Translations under genes and position numbers: made by a program
In this document: piece after piece, positions 1 through 12,119 of the stretch
Position numbering within the stretch: the stretch's first letter is position 1
Layout of the letters: each line of letters begins with the position of its first letter
The notes under the pieces: generated by a model
The model's database searches: none
What the model was told of the DNA's origin: nothing
The model's input: the letters and a program-made list of their open reading frames with translations, nothing else
Source: Alligator mississippiensis
Lineage: Eukaryota > Chordata > Crocodylia > Alligatoridae
DNA: 64,000 nt
Direction of reading: 5' to 3'
NCBI RefSeq assembly: GCF_030867095.1
Contig: NC_081835.1
Location: forward strand, 20,530,501 to 20,594,500

Positions 1-690
1 CCTGGATCTTACAGCTGCACCTCCAGAAATGTGATATACCTCATCCAATGCACCAAATGCCCTGATGGAAAATACGCAGGAGAGACCAAACAACAACTGC
101 ACACCAGAATGAACGCACACCGGAAAGCTATCAGAGACAGGAATACCCAATTACCTGTGAGGGCACATTCTCACAAGAAAACCACTCTCTCTCCAATCTC
201 TCAGTCCTGATCCTCAAAGGAAACTTACACAACACTTCCCAAAGACGAGCCTATGAACTCCACTTCATCAACCTCCTGGATGCTAAAAATCATGGACTAA
301 ATATAGACATTGGATTTATGACACATTGTAACCTGCCCGAGATCTGACTTCCCAGGTACCTCTCCACTATTCATCCCCCTTCTCTACCCATCACCCAGCC
401 TCTCTCTCCCATTGACTCCTCAGTCTACATCTTCACTGACTGCCTGTCTTGCATGCAGACCAGCCCAGCCTCTGGCATCTTTACTTTTCATTCCATCCAG
501 GAGAAGCACACACCAACTGCTGACATTTTCTTAGCCTGAGGAAGAGTTTTTGAACCTGAAAGCTTGCTTAATAATTGTTTTCCAACTATTTAAGTTGGTC
601 TAATAAAAGATATCAGATTCACCCAAAGAACCTTGTCTGACTATGTCCTTAGACCAACATGGCTACAAGCTACACCCCTGTGTTTAGAGA
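1..690 (+). mobile_element. Penelope-like retroelement fragment: GIY-YIG endonuclease and 3' tail
   Basis: The first 200 bases encode, in one frame, a piece with NVIYLIQCTKC, KYAGETKQQL and RMNAHR. This is the pattern of the GIY-YIG endonuclease that follows the reverse transcriptase in Penelope-like elements. A non-coding stretch then leads to a 3' tail (540..685) containing TTGGTCTAATAAAAGATATC and ending near GGCTACAAGCTACACCCC. The same order recurs on the - strand at 10758..13801. The copy is cut by the window start and is old and non-functional. Confidence 0.8.
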
Positions 691-1641
691 GGAAATTTAA
701 GTGGCATCATAGGAACTTTGATCATCTTGTGGACATGGTATGAGAACTGCCTTCTTAAACTTTGTTTGGGGCAATTACAAACTATACAGTTTGGCTCCAG
801 CAAGTAGTTTAAAGAACTTTTCCCAAGCTTGGTGTTCTGGTTTCATTTCAGTTCTCCCCTTACCACAGTGCTTACATGCAAAGAAACAGAACTTCCTCAA
901 AGGAAAGCCCCAGCATAAAAAACAAAACACAAAACTCAAATAATATTTTAAAGCAATCCTTTCATATCCTCTACCATGAAATACAGAAGCTTAACTGGAT
1001 TTTTTTTCTCTTTTTAAACTAAACGTCCACATTTGCATATGTACTCATCCATCCTCTATCCACATGCTTCCCAAATAACATGAAAAAACTATTATTTAAA
1101 GAACACTGTCAAGTAATCTGATATGACATGAAGCCAAACCAAACCAACAAATGTTAACCTTGGCTCCCTAGAGTTACTGAATTGGAGTTTTGGATCTAGC
1201 ATCTGAATGTCCCAGAGGCACCAGTTCTGGGGGAGATTTGGGTCTAAAAATGTCAAGGTAAGTTTAGAACTGGATCCTGGTCAGATGAATGAGCCGAGAT
1301 AAAAATGTGGCTTGGAGCCATCTCATGTCTGACCAGCCTTCAGACAGTTACGATTTGCTGAAGTTCTCTGTATTCTAGTAGCCCAATCATGTTCCTTTTT
1401 AAACCAATGTAAAGGCTACTACTAGGCCAAAATATACCACTTCTGAATACCATGGATATCACTGAAGTTACATCTTGAAAGACTATGACCTGATACATTC
1501 CCTGTGATAAGCATCAGGACCTTTGTATTAATCTTATTTCTGTACTCAGAAACCTCTGTTTTTATTGAGATTTTTAAATAGTATCTTTAAGGATTTATTG
1601 CTGATGATGTCATTAGCTTCTCTTACCATCCTGCTTTCCAG
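690..1641. other. DNASE1L3 intron, no recognised feature
   Basis: AT-rich unique-looking sequence between the Penelope-like fragment and the first DNASE1L3 exon in the window. I see no exon-like open frame with conserved residues and no clear repeat. Confidence 0.5.
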
Positions 1642-1799
1642 AACTTTATCTTCATGGGGGACTTCAATGCTGGCTGTGGCTATGTTGCAAAAAAACACTG
1701 GAAGGACATCAGGCTGAAAACTCAATCTGAATTTGTGTGGTTAATTGGCGACAACAATGACACAACAGTTAAAGGGAGCACAAGATGCCCATATGACAG
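1642..1799 (+). CDS. DNASE1L3: DNASE1L3 exon with the GDFNA active-site motif
   Basis: The acceptor is ctttccag and the donor is AG|GTAATA. The exon opens in phase 0 with NFIFMGDFNAGCGYV and ends after two bases of the Arg codon in CPYDR. The Asp and Asn of GDFNA are catalytic in DNase I. Residues WLIGDNNDTTVKGST closely follow the mammalian WLIGDQEDTTVKKST. Confidence 0.92.
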
Positions 1800-4700
1800 G
1801 TAATAATAGTTCACTTGAGACGTGTTCCCTGCTCAAAAAACCCCTAAAGGGATTATACAGAATGCTGGCAATGCCTTTCAAATACTGCGTGTTATGGCTT
1901 CAAAGGTTACGCGGAGCTCAGTTGGAGTGGGCGATAAGAATCCTTTTAATCATAAGTACAAAGAAATGTGCAGGTCTCATTGGTGAGCAGTTTCCCAGAG
2001 AACCAGCATTAGAAGCACCCGTACACTGAGATGAACAACAGGCAATTATATAGCAGTTTTCATCTTCAAAGAGCTTTAACAAACATTAACTAAGTGAAAG
2101 GCACCCCTGCAAAGACAACCTGATCAATAATGAGTGGTTTTCAGGGTCTACAATTACAATAAGCTCCTTATTTTGGCTACTGCTCTTATCTTTTCAAATG
2201 ACAAATGCAAAAATCAGGTTTTGCTTTAAGGCTAAGATTCCTAGTGCTCCAGATGACAAGCCATGCTCCTATGATAAACATAATGGTTTATGGACAATAA
2301 ACATCCTGCTCATTAGCAAATACAGCCTTAAAAACTCTTAACTCTTTTGATTTCCTTTATCAAGGGGGGGACTTTAGGGGATTCAGATACCTGAGGTCCT
2401 GTGATATATGCATTGAAACTACTGCTTTGGATTGCTACATTATTATAGCTTGTTTAAATACAAATCTTTCAATACTGGGCTCCAAGGTTTTGGCCCTCAG
2501 AGCATTTAGGTACCCAATGAAATCATCAGAAATTTGCTGTCTAAATCTGTCTGAGGATCCAAGACCAAAGAACTAATTAGGGACCCTATGATTGCTTCCC
2601 TTTTAAGTGCTGGGCTTTTGCTGTGATTTAAATCCAAAATCACAGTAGCTGATGCAACCACAAATGACACTATGAGCAGAGTATTTCCAGCTAGATTGGG
2701 GAACTTGGAATTGCCCAGTTATTCTTTTGACAGTAGCCTCCATCCAGAGCTGAGCTGGAGCAACTCCACTGTGCCCTGAGAGCCAGGCAACGGGTCTGGG
2801 GTTGCTGCATGTAGTAGCTGTCTACCTGGTATCACCCAGCTAATAGTAAATAGACTGACACAGCTTGGGGCTAAAACATGAACAACACGTGCAGGCTGTG
2901 CCCATGGGTGTTACAAACCAAGCATCCCAGAGACAACCAGCAACCTTCCTAAAATTTCTCTGTGCTCTTTTCTCACCTTACATAAAAAGAAACAGCAAAT
3001 GGCCCATCCCAAATAAGCAACACCTCAGCATGCTATACAAGGCTCCTGATTCACAGAGCATTTTGTCATATGCCAGTGGCCCTTCTCCCACCTCCACCCC
3101 CTGGGGCACAAAAAAGGAAAACTCATTTGGTTACATGATGTTCCTCCTCTAGCATGGCACATAGGGAATTGGGCCAATGTCAGTTGAGTGAGGCTCTTGG
3201 CAGGATCATCCCACTTGGAGGATAATATTCAGATGCACAGATTTGCTGTACGTGGATGCGCAGCTCTGAGGAGAGGGAGACAACTGACTCGGGAGCCCCT
3301 CTGTAAGCAGACTGTATCACATTTGCTGCATTGTTTATTTTTTCTTCTGTCCCATTAAAGAGAAATGTGCGGGGACCCTGTCAAATGGGAGATTGAGGAC
3401 TGAGTGTTTAGGTGCACAAAGCTCCCCCCCTCCTCTACACACACAGAGCAATGAGAAAAGAATGCGTTTTCTCACCTCAGACACCAAATGGGACAACAGT
3501 TTGGAGTAGGCTATTCTCCCTGCTGATTCCTTAATACTGCTCTCTAGCCTCAGTACTCGCATTCGTCTTGCAGAGGAGGCAATTTGTCTATCCTCCATAT
3601 GTCAGCATCCACGGTGTCTTCCCATCACTCTGGATTAGGTTCTGACAAATCCCTGAACCTTGTTTCCAAGAGATCAGCAACAAGCAGAGAGAGCCAGTGA
3701 AGCTCTGCAAAGGCTCAAAATCCAATTTGGCTCTAAATAAAGCCCTGTGTTTGCAAGCAACCTGTGGCACTAGAACGCAGCACTCCTGTCTGTTTGCTCA
3801 GACAGCTCGAGCTGGGTCATCACCTTTGCCAATACAGTCAGAGCTACATTTCCTGGTTCATTCACAGCAGCAGGAATCCCACAGCCAACAGAACCGTGAA
3901 AGAAACTTTCTCTTGACCATGCAACCCTCATGACAACTGCAGTGAATGGTGGTGCAATGACATATCCATTATAGGACCAGCCTTGTTATAGAACAACCCA
4001 AACTCCCAGTGACTTGGGCATTGTCCATACTGGGGATTTGTGCGGCTGGCCACCAGATATGGTGTAGCTCCACACTACACACATGTTAAGACCCTCGTAT
4101 AAGTCAGACAGAGATCTTTGCCCGTCTTCTTTGGGGCAGCATTGGTGTCACTGCACCAGTGCCTGGCCACCAGTGTCTGGAGCAGGGGAAAAACTATAGT
4201 GAAGGCCTTCAATATTTGTGGGTGTTCAATAAATAGATCATATCTTACATGTTTATCAGTCATTCAAATGCAGCTTCTGTTAACAGACTGAGCTCTCCTG
4301 GGAGAAAGGGGACACTGGTTTTAGAGTCTAATAAATGGCATAGTTTTGAGCAGTCAGGAACCTGGCTAAGGCTTTAATTTGAGGAAGAGCAGCAGATTCT
4401 GCAAAGGACATGAGCCCCAGTCCTCCCATAGGAATGGGGAATCAGAGCCTTTGTATGTAAAGTTTGGGTTCGTTCTTCCTTTGCCTTCTGATTTGTGAGT
4501 CTTTATGGCATACTTAGGACACATTTCTAGGCTTTCCTCCACAACCCGAGGGCTAAGAATGATACTTTAACGAAAGCTGCAATTCCCCGATGATTGATCA
4601 CTATGTCTCGGGTGCTGGAGTTTTTGTAAGAACACCACAGCTGGTGAGGCTCACAGCAATATCCTGAGGAATGGCAACTCTGCCCAGTGCTTAGTGTGGG

Positions 4701-6202
4701 GAGGAGATCCACTTAGCTCCGTTTCCCGCATGAATGCAACATTACCAAATAATACACATCTAGGGATTCCCTGAAGATCTATGCAGGACACTGGGACTGA
4801 GAACGTGCAGCAGAGAAGTTGTTAACGGTGAGAGTGTTGTTTCCGTTTACTCCATCGCCCTGGTTACATGTTGCTAAGCAGACACCCAAAGATAGATATC
4901 TAGGAAGGTGTGGTTGGCATGGACACATCTAAATGGTTCTCTGCTTTCTTTAGAATCGTGATCACTGGAAAGCAGCTCATCAACGCTGTTGTCCCAAGCT
5001 CTGCACATATCTTTGATTTCCAGAATGCTTTTAATCTGACTGAAGAACAGGTATGTGATCCTTCCAGGTTTTGCATTAACAGACCACCTCTGCAGCACTG
5101 AATAACGAACTGGTCTGGTCAAAGACCATTTCTGATGGCTGGATGGTATGCATTGAATACATTGGTTCCTTCTCCATGCACACAATGCCAAAATGTTTTC
5201 ATGTGCAGCTGGTTCACTGAGAGGACCATCAGCTTCAGCAGGTGTGTGACTGTTTTGTCTCTTAGAAGTAGTAAACACTGGAGAAAGGGAGAGAGGAATT
5301 TTCAAAATGGTGAGGTCAAATGATCACACTCCCGCCAGACTTTCAGCCTAGAGTCACTCAGCACAAGTCCATTCATAGCATCAGATGAAGTGGGCTGTTG
5401 CACATGAAAACTAGCATATCTCTGAACAAGCGAGTCTCTAAGGTGCCACCCTGCCCTGCCTTCTGCCAGGGGTGGTTCCAGAGGTGGGGTGGCACAGTTT
5501 CACCTGCTTTGGCTGCACTGCACACGTGAGCTGTCAGCATGAGATTTGGCCAGGGCTCCTGCTTTTATGCAGCTCTGGAGTGCAGAGGGGAGGGGGAAGA
5601 AAGGGAAGGGTGAACAATAGTAGTGTTCAATCCCTGAGCTCCAGAGGCATGGAAAAACAAGGGCTCCGGCCAGACCCTGCCCTGATCAGCTGGAGCCTGC
5701 GCTGACAGGGCAGTGAACATGCACAGCACAGCCAACAGGGAGCGCGGCTGCACCCCCTTTGCCACATTCCTGGATCCGCTACTGCCTTCTGCCCCACTTC
5801 AGACTAAACAAACTACTTCTCTCAGCATGAGAGGAACAATAGCATTCATATTGCTCTTGCTGTACAATACTTTATGTATAAAATTGATTTCACCTTCTTC
5901 CTGAACACTCATAAGACTTATACATTGACTTCACCCACCATTGAAATGTAACCACCTCTAGAGCCAAGTCTGGAAAGTGCACAGTCATATCACATAACTA
6001 CATAGGGCAAGAGTGGTATCCAACAATGCAGCTGTATTGTATACTACATACTATGACTACTTTTTTTCTTTCAACTTCCCAGGCTCTCGCAGTGAGTGAC
6101 CACTTTCCAATAGAGTTTGAGCTGAAAATGAGCAGAAGTTCCCCAAGATCTTTTGCGCCCAAGAAAAGAGCAGCAAGGAAGAAACACCACTTTTCATCAT
6201 AA
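1642..6202 (+). CDS. DNASE1L3: Deoxyribonuclease gamma (DNase I-like 3), last three coding exons (partial gene)
   Basis: DNASE1L3 is a secreted, Ca/Mg-dependent endonuclease of the DNase I family that digests chromatin in extracellular vesicles and apoptotic debris. Three + strand exons, 1642..1799, 4954..5050 and 6083..6202, read in one frame across GT-AG introns and give the C-terminal 124 or so residues. Active-site motifs are visible: MGDFNAGC in the first exon (the Asp and Asn of the family's GDFNA) and SDHFPIEF in the last (the catalytic Asp-His pair). Two cysteines, in NAGC and STRCPYDR, match the conserved disulfide pair. The protein ends in a basic tail (PKKRAARKKHHFSS), as in mammalian DNASE1L3, where the tail is needed for vesicle-coated DNA. 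The first five or so coding exons must lie before base 1. The gene is tail to tail with FLNB, as in human. Confidence 0.93.
1800..4953. other. DNASE1L3 intron, about 3.15 kb
   Basis: Bounded by a GTAATA donor and a TTTAG acceptor. Mixed-composition sequence; open frames on both strands are short and show no conserved motifs. No repeat family recognised. Confidence 0.6.
4954..5050 (+). CDS. DNASE1L3: DNASE1L3 penultimate coding exon
   Basis: The acceptor is ctttctttag and the donor is CAG|GTATGT. One base completes the Arg codon from the previous exon, followed by 32 codons (IVITGKQLINAVVPSS ... FNLTEEQ). Length and phase match the homologous exon, and the HIFDFQNAFNLTEE segment aligns with the mammalian VFDFQKAYKLTEE. 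Confidence 0.92.
5051..6082. other. DNASE1L3 last intron, with an interspersed-repeat tail near 5375..5455
   Basis: Intron from GTATGT to the CCCAG acceptor. Around 5380..5450 the sequence has the pattern GCATCAGATGAAGTGGGCTG followed by GTCTCTAAGGTGCCAC, a tail shared by many copies of an interspersed repeat in reptile genomes. I cannot name the family with certainty. Confidence 0.45.
6083..6202 (+). CDS. DNASE1L3: DNASE1L3 terminal coding exon with SDHFP motif and basic tail
   Basis: The acceptor is caacttcccag. The exon codes for 39 residues plus TAA. It begins ALAVSDHFPIEFEL, with the catalytic Asp-His pair, and ends in a Lys/Arg-rich tail. The tail is shorter than, and not obviously alignable with, the human one (which ends KKTKSKRS), but keeps a similar charge. 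An AATAAA lies about 225 bases after the stop. Confidence 0.92.
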   Translation, partial: ALAVSDHFPIEFELKMSRSSPRSFAPKKRAARKKHHFSS

Positions 6203-6450
6203 GTGCATTGGATCTTCTTAATATTAGAATCTTCTTAATATTTCTCGTGAAAAAGCAACAAAAATCTAACATGCACAACAGAGCTAACTTTTTTTTAACT
6301 CTGCTTAAATGTTTTCTTCCCAAATACAGTATTTACTGAACAACTTCTATATCATTTGTTTAAACACGAAAGCTAGGAAGTTGAATGAAATCTTTGGGTT
6401 TTTATAACTATTTTAAGCTAAGTAAAAATAAATGAACTAAAATCAGCAGT
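6203..6450 (+). other. DNASE1L3: Probable DNASE1L3 3' UTR with poly(A) signal
   Basis: AT-rich sequence following the DNASE1L3 stop. A canonical AATAAA at 6427..6432 is the first on this strand after the stop and gives a short 3' UTR of about 250 bases. The cleavage site is not seen directly. Confidence 0.55.
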
Positions 6451-6562
6451 GCTAGATTCCAGTCAAGCTGAATGCAACCTTAGTGAGGTATTGTAAAATT
6501 AAATGCTTGCATATGACTCTATATGTAAACTTGTTGACTGAGAAGTCTATGCTTAAATATTC

Positions 6563-6870
6563 CAGATCCGTGTTTCTCAAACTGTGGTACATGCATCCCT
6601 GGAGGCAAATGTCTAGAGGTATGCAAGAGGAAAGGATGAGAAAGCATAACAAAGAAAAGGGGAAATATAAATGGGGAAAAAGAAGAAAAAAGAAAAATTA
6701 AGAACAGCTTTAAATCTCTCTTGGGTTGTTGAAGAGGCTACATTGTGGTTGTAGGGGCATACAAGGTTACTTTTTTATTATCCATAGTATGGTTTCAGAG
6801 GGGTGCACAACAGAATGACAAACTGAAAGGGGGACATGACGCCAAACGTGTTTGAGAACCTCTGTTCTGG
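6563..6870 (+). mobile_element. hAT-type non-autonomous DNA element (MITE)
   Basis: The ends carry inverted sequences: GTGTTTCTCAAACTGTGG near 6569 on the left, and the complement of GTTTGAGAACCTCTG near 6848 on the right. The GGTTCTCAAACTGTGGT terminus is typical of widespread hAT MITEs in amniotes. The interior is purine-rich (6625..6700) and has no coding capacity. Flanks resemble an imperfect 8-base target duplication. Confidence 0.6.
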
Positions 6871-9474
6871 AGCTTTGATTTCTGGAAGCCATTTAAGTAA
6901 CAAGAAATTTAAGTGTCAAATTCTACTTAGTGCTTGGAGGGCAGCATTCTCTTGTTCTGCACTTGCGGACAGCTGCTCAGCTGGTGTGAATTTTCATAGC
7001 TGTACTGACTTCAGTGGAGCAAGAACAATTTACCCCATCTGAGGTTCTGCCCTGCAGCTCTGACTCAGCCATCACTCAACATATGAAGTAAAAATGAATC
7101 GGTCTCCAAACACGTTGGGCTTACCAACAAACAACTTCAAGGTAAACAGATTATTCCAACTTTTCTCTGAGTCTAATCTGCATATAAAATTAACTTTTCC
7201 AAACAGGAGATTTTACCACAACTTCAACTCTCCCATGAAACATGAACTTTTACAATCTTCTCTCTGCTGCCTGATGCGAAAGCTTGCAATTAAAGAATTT
7301 TTTTTGCAAAAATCTTGGTGGTCTAATAAAAGAGATCACCTCTATCACAAGTCCTGCTTGCTTCATTTTATTATCTTTTAGCTGAACTTTTTTTTTTAGA
7401 CGAAGAACTTCTCTTTGTGAATGCTTTCCCATTTATTCCATGCATCCATTCCTATTTCTTGGATACATATAACTCTGATTAGTGACAGTGAAAGTTATTT
7501 ATAAATTAAAGCTATCCTAGATATCTAAGCTTTTAAGCAAGATACCTAGTCCCCTGAAAGACTGACTTATTCTGGACAAGTTCCAGAGATCAGGATAATT
7601 AGTGCTGACATTAGTAAAAACAACATGAATGATATTTTGGAGACCTCGGAAGGAGCAGGGTTAAAATCTGTCCGTGACAGTACAGTGATAGCTGTCACAT
7701 TTCTGCTTAATTAAGACTTATCAAAGGCTCTCCACACTTGTGGTGTTCTGCATAGAAGCGGAAGTCATTTTCTCCCACAGAATTACAGAAATGACATCTT
7801 AAAAATCTATTTCCCTTTTCTTCATGAAAGTAGCCAGGAAGTAACAATGCCCCGTTTGTTCTCACTCCACCATAAGCCAATCACTCTTCCTGTGGCTTAC
7901 ATTCATCTTTCCTTCCACGCGCCTCAGGTGTGACTGCAGATCAGGAGAGGTCTCCTGTGGACTTTCCTAATAAAGCAACATTGTCATTTCAAATACAGCC
8001 TAGTAATTTCAAAACCCTTTGATTGCTTCTAGCTTTTACAAAGTTTATTTGCATTTTTCCCCGAAAACCTTTGTAGCAGCAAATTCCATAACAGGTCATT
8101 TTAAAATTGCAACGGATAATTTTGTTTAATGCTACAAAGATCCTTGCCCTCAAGCAAGCTTTGTATAAAAACGTTATGCCTGACACAATGAAGTAAAGAA
8201 TATGAGAAGGAAGGACAAGGCAAACAAGATGCTCGGTTTAAAAGGATAAGAAATATGCGTCTGTGCAGAAGCTTATTCCACAAGGAAAATGGATTTGAAG
8301 ATAGAAAATAACTTTATAATGGATAAAGTTAGTGGGAAAAGAGATGTTCTGCAGGAATTTTTTTTAAAATGACAGATAAGGCAGAGGACCCACACAGTGG
8401 ATTTGTTCTACCCATGCTACATCTGGAAGCAGATAAAGCATTCACGTTGGCTGTGCGCCAGCAAACAGGTGTACCATAGATATCAATACATGCCCAGCAC
8501 AGAACTAAAGAGGCTGCATTCCTCATACGTCACTTTAAGCCTGGTGATATCTTTTATTGGACTAACTGTATAGTTGTGAGGGACATAGATGCTTGTTCAG
8601 CCCAGCTGTACATTTGGTCTGATAAGTCACCCACAAAATTCCTTGACTATCATTTTTTCCTGGATCATCATGGCTATAACAACAGCCCACTCTACTATTT
8701 TAAGACTAAATCAATCATACAGACATGCTCCTAATTTCATCATCTTGCCTGGTTATAGTGCACTAAAGACAAAGCCAAGCCAAATACAAAGCAAATATCC
8801 ACACTGTGAGTTTTAAGAAATGCTACCAGCTATATTTTATTTACAAAGCAACCACTATTTCCAGGCTTCACGTGTCTTAATATGCACTGCCTGTCTTTTC
8901 GGCAACTATCGGAAAGTAACGTACAAAGAAATGAGGATCGCTTTGATAACAAAAATGGGCAGATTTTTTAAGGTACTCACAAAAATGTCACAGTATTTTA
9001 CTGAAATGTCTTGTATGTTTAATCTTCAGCTGTAGCCCTGATCTTAAATATGAAAAAATACAACTGAAGTAATTATTTTGGCCCCAGACACACAGTTACC
9101 TTAAATCACTCTTTAGATGCAGTAATCCAGAGGATCAGACATCTAACAATTATATGGGAAAAATTGTGCTTATGCACGTACCTCATGGTGGGATGGTGCA
9201 ATAGATAGATACAATATACGGCATGGAGGTGCAATAAGATTCATGCTCCCTGGAGCATGATCAGGAGATGGCATTCAAGCCTGATAATCTCCTGATAGTT
9301 GGTTCATAAAGAGTAAAGAATGTAACGCACAAAAACTGATACAAGATCCCCCAGGGACTCTAGCCGGACCTATGTTCTGAGCACCTACCAGTGTTTAATT
9401 GTGCATGGTGTACACAGTGGAGAGCTAAAAGATGTGACTAAATGTACACGGGCCACCTCTGATTGAAGGGACTA
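6871..9474. other. Intergenic stretch with two possible short Penelope-type tail relics
   Basis: No gene recognised. GGTCTAATAAAAGAGATCACC near 7320 and GATATCTTTTATTGGACTAAC near 8550 resemble the 3' tail of the Penelope-like copies elsewhere in the window, but are too short to place firmly. The rest is unremarkable AT-rich sequence. A small palindrome lies at 9241..9260. Confidence 0.4.
9241..9295. repeat. Palindrome and adjacent small inverted repeat
   Basis: TCATGCTCC and GGAGCATGA meet around a 2-base centre (9241..9260). Directly after it, ATCAGGAGAT (9260..9269) pairs with ATCTCCTGAT (9286..9295). Two consecutive hairpins could form. Origin unknown; possibly the core of a degraded foldback element. 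Confidence 0.6.
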
Positions 9475-9910
9475 TGCATGAGTGTGGGAGTCAGGCAAAC
9501 TAGATTCTAGTCCCAGTTATGCCACAATGTAGCGGTATGGCCTTAGGTAAATCCCACCAGTGATGGCCTTAGGGTTGTTGGGGTCCTCAGCAGGAGAGTC
9601 ATTTGGGGCCCCTTAGAGGCTTAATTTTAATGACCTATGTATCGTGGATCTTTTTAATATTCTTTGGGGGAATTTGATAAATAGTCAAGTGTTAAAATGC
9701 AAATAGAACCACTTCCTTGCAAAAACTTCAGCCCACCAAAAATTTGTTGCAAAATTTCGGGGGCTCCTAAAGTGTGGGGTCCTGGGTGGTTGCCCAGTTT
9801 ACCCTCCACTAAGGCCACTACTGGTCCCGTATACCCCTCTGTGTACAAAGTTACCCCATGTGTAACAGGCTTACTCATCTTTGTGGAGCATTTTGTGATT
9901 TACAGCTGAG
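9475..9910 (+). mobile_element. MIR-like SINE split by a hAT MITE
   Basis: The left part (about 9475..9557) reads GGAGTCAGGCAAACTAGATT, then TAGTCCCAGTTATGCCAC and GGCCTTAGGTAAAT, the core of an MIR/CORE-SINE. The right part resumes after 9823 with CCTCTGTGTACAAAGTTACC and CCATGTGTAACAGG, matching the later MIR segment. The hAT element at 9558..9823 sits between the halves, so the SINE is older. Confidence 0.65.
9558..9823 (+). mobile_element. hAT-type MITE inserted in the MIR-like SINE
   Basis: Inverted termini: CAGTGATGGCCTTAGGG at the left, and at the right the complement of CTAAGGCCACTACTG. Flanks ATCCCAC and GTCCCGT agree at five of seven positions, consistent with a decayed 8-base hAT target duplication. 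About 266 bases and non-coding. Confidence 0.65.
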
Positions 9911-10543
9911 CAAGTGCTACGTCAATACAGACAGTGTTTTGGTTTTAGAGATTCTCTGCTAATTTCTAAACTTTGACTTCTATCATTGATGTATCTGCCT
10001 CTGTATTTGTTTAAATTTTCAGACGAGTTATCTATAGCAAAAAGTTATTTTAAACAATTCAGAGTCTGCATAATCTCAAAAGCTATCACTTTACTCTTCT
10101 ACTTCCCTTCCCGCCATCCCACAGCTATCAATGTCCCTCTACCCTCCTTCCCCACGACACACACAAACTGGAGGTGCAAGAGCAGCACCAAAAAGAAACC
10201 TCATAAACAAAAGCCTAATCTAAATCCCACTGGCATCAATAGGAATCAAGACGAATATGGAACCTTCAGGCTCAGGTTTTCTATCACCACATGCACACTC
10301 AAAAGTAGAGGTGTGATCACAGTGGCTCTGTTGTGACACTGAATGCCAGAGCTAAAGACAATGGCAAAAAAAATTAAAAGCAGAAAGTCACCAACAGTGT
10401 TTTCAACAAGGAACTCCTTCACATTTCAGTTTCTCAGGCAGGTGAGAGAGATAAAGCAAACACTTATGCATTTTGCAGAGTAAGGATGTGATTGCTCACA
10501 TGGCTACATTTAAATATATACATAAGTGCTTTGTTGAATCAAG

Positions 10544-10750
10544 GTTGTAGGTTTTAGCCGTGTTGGTCTAAGGACATAGGCAGACAAGGTTCCTTGGGTG
10601 AATTTGATATCTTTTATTAGACCAACCCAAGTAGTTGGAGAATAGTTATTAAGCAAGTTTTCGGGTTCAAAAACCCTTTGTCAGGCTAAGGCAGTTTCAG
10701 CAGTTGGTGTGTGCTCTTCCTGGATGGAATGAAATCAAGGCAGGCAAGTT
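10544..10750 (-). mobile_element. Penelope-like retroelement, short 3' tail copy
   Basis: Starts GTTGTAGGTTTTAGCCGTGT, the complement of the 3' end of the copy at 1..690. It includes TTTTATTAGACCAACCCAAG and CTTCCTGGATGGAATGAAAT. Only the tail remains. It abuts a longer copy of a related subfamily. Confidence 0.75.
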
Positions 10751-10974
10751 TTTTTTTTTGAGCAGATGCGGTATCTTTTATTAGACCAACCAAGTAGCCA
10801 GAAAAAAGTTCTTAGCAAGCTTTTGGGCACAAACACCCTTCTTCAGACATAGGGAGTCTCTGCTGTACTGAGACTCCAAGGAATGAGAGAACCTGAAATT
10901 GTGGCAGGATGTCAGTGAGAATGTAAATAGGTAGAAATGTTGGCGATGCGTAGGGAGTGCACGCGGCTGCATGT

Positions 10975-11775
10975 GAACCCCCCAAGATTGGCCGTGCCCC
11001 CCCGACCCCGAGAGAAGTGCCAGCAGCAGTGATCAGCCATTGGGAAAAAAGGGGGGGCTAATGGGACTCAGCCCCTTCAAACGCCAGGGCAACCCGGCCA
11101 CAGGCTGCTGCAGCAGGGGAGAGGGGTGCTTCAGGCTCACAGCCAGCCCAACACAGCAGGCAGGTAGGTAAGCTTTCTTTCTTTAGTTTCTGGGTTTGGG
11201 GTGGGAGGGGGAAGAGATCAAGACACCCACAGTGCAGGAGGGAGCGGGGCAGGGCCGAATCATTCACCCCTGCCCCTGCTGTACTGTGGGGGTTGTCCAA
11301 TGACAAGGAATGTGACCCCGGTCGGGCCGGGTCATGAGGCAGGGGAGCCCGGCGGCTCCCACCACTGCACTCACTGCAGGGGAGCGGCAGCACATTCCCC
11401 CAACCCCTTGGCTCCAATGCGCTGTGGCCCTGGATGAGCCACTGGGCTCTGATTGCCCCATGACCTGGCCTGGTCAGAGCCCAGTTCCCGGTGAATGGAG
11501 CCCCGGCCAGGCCAAGTCATGGGACCAGGGAGCCAAGGGGGCACATGACCCCACTCCCCCCTCCACGATATTTGCACAGGGCAAGGGTGGGCTGCAGCTG
11601 CAAGGCAAGCTGGGCTCTGCCTGCTCCGCACCTTTGGAAGCAGTGTGGCAGTGCCATGTGCCTTGCTGCCCAGCCTGCCCAGCGGTGGGATACGCACGGA
11701 AGCATGCCGCTTCCTCTCCACCCCGAACCCCTCGGTTGGCGATCAGCCACTGGTGCCCCCCAGTATTAGGAAGCA
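10975..11775. repeat. GC-rich block inserted in the Penelope-like copy
   Basis: About 800 bases rich in CCCCTG and GGCCAG patterns, much more GC-rich than its surroundings. Similar phrases near both edges (GTGATCAGCCATTGGG at 11030 and CGATCAGCCACTGG at 11738) suggest an internal direct repeat or composite structure. Open frames on both strands here are composition artefacts. Family not recognised. Confidence 0.45.
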
Positions 11776-12119
11776 CCAGTCACCCATGGGTAGAAATTAG
11801 AAAGACAAAAGGTAAAACAGGGAAGGGGAGGGGGAGAAAAAGCAGGGGGGGAAAGGCAAAAGGGAGACAGTCCAGTGATAGTAATACAAGGTAAAAAAGA
11901 AGCTGTCTATGAAAAAGGAGATAGTTGAAAATTAGGAAGACAAAGGGCAGAAAAATAGGGGAGGGGAGGGGAGAGGAGAATGTAAGAGGTCAGATTTGGC
12001 AGGTACCCGGTAAATCAGATGTCAGGCAGGTTATAATGTGCCATAAACCCTATGTCAATATTGAGTCCATGTTTTAGTATCCAGTAGATTTCTGAAACGA
12101 CTAGCTACTTGCCCATCAA

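Noticed and set aside
11058-11894. Several long open frames on both strands
   Set aside because: They lie in a GC-rich inserted block where stops are rare on all frames; no motif or splice structure supports them.
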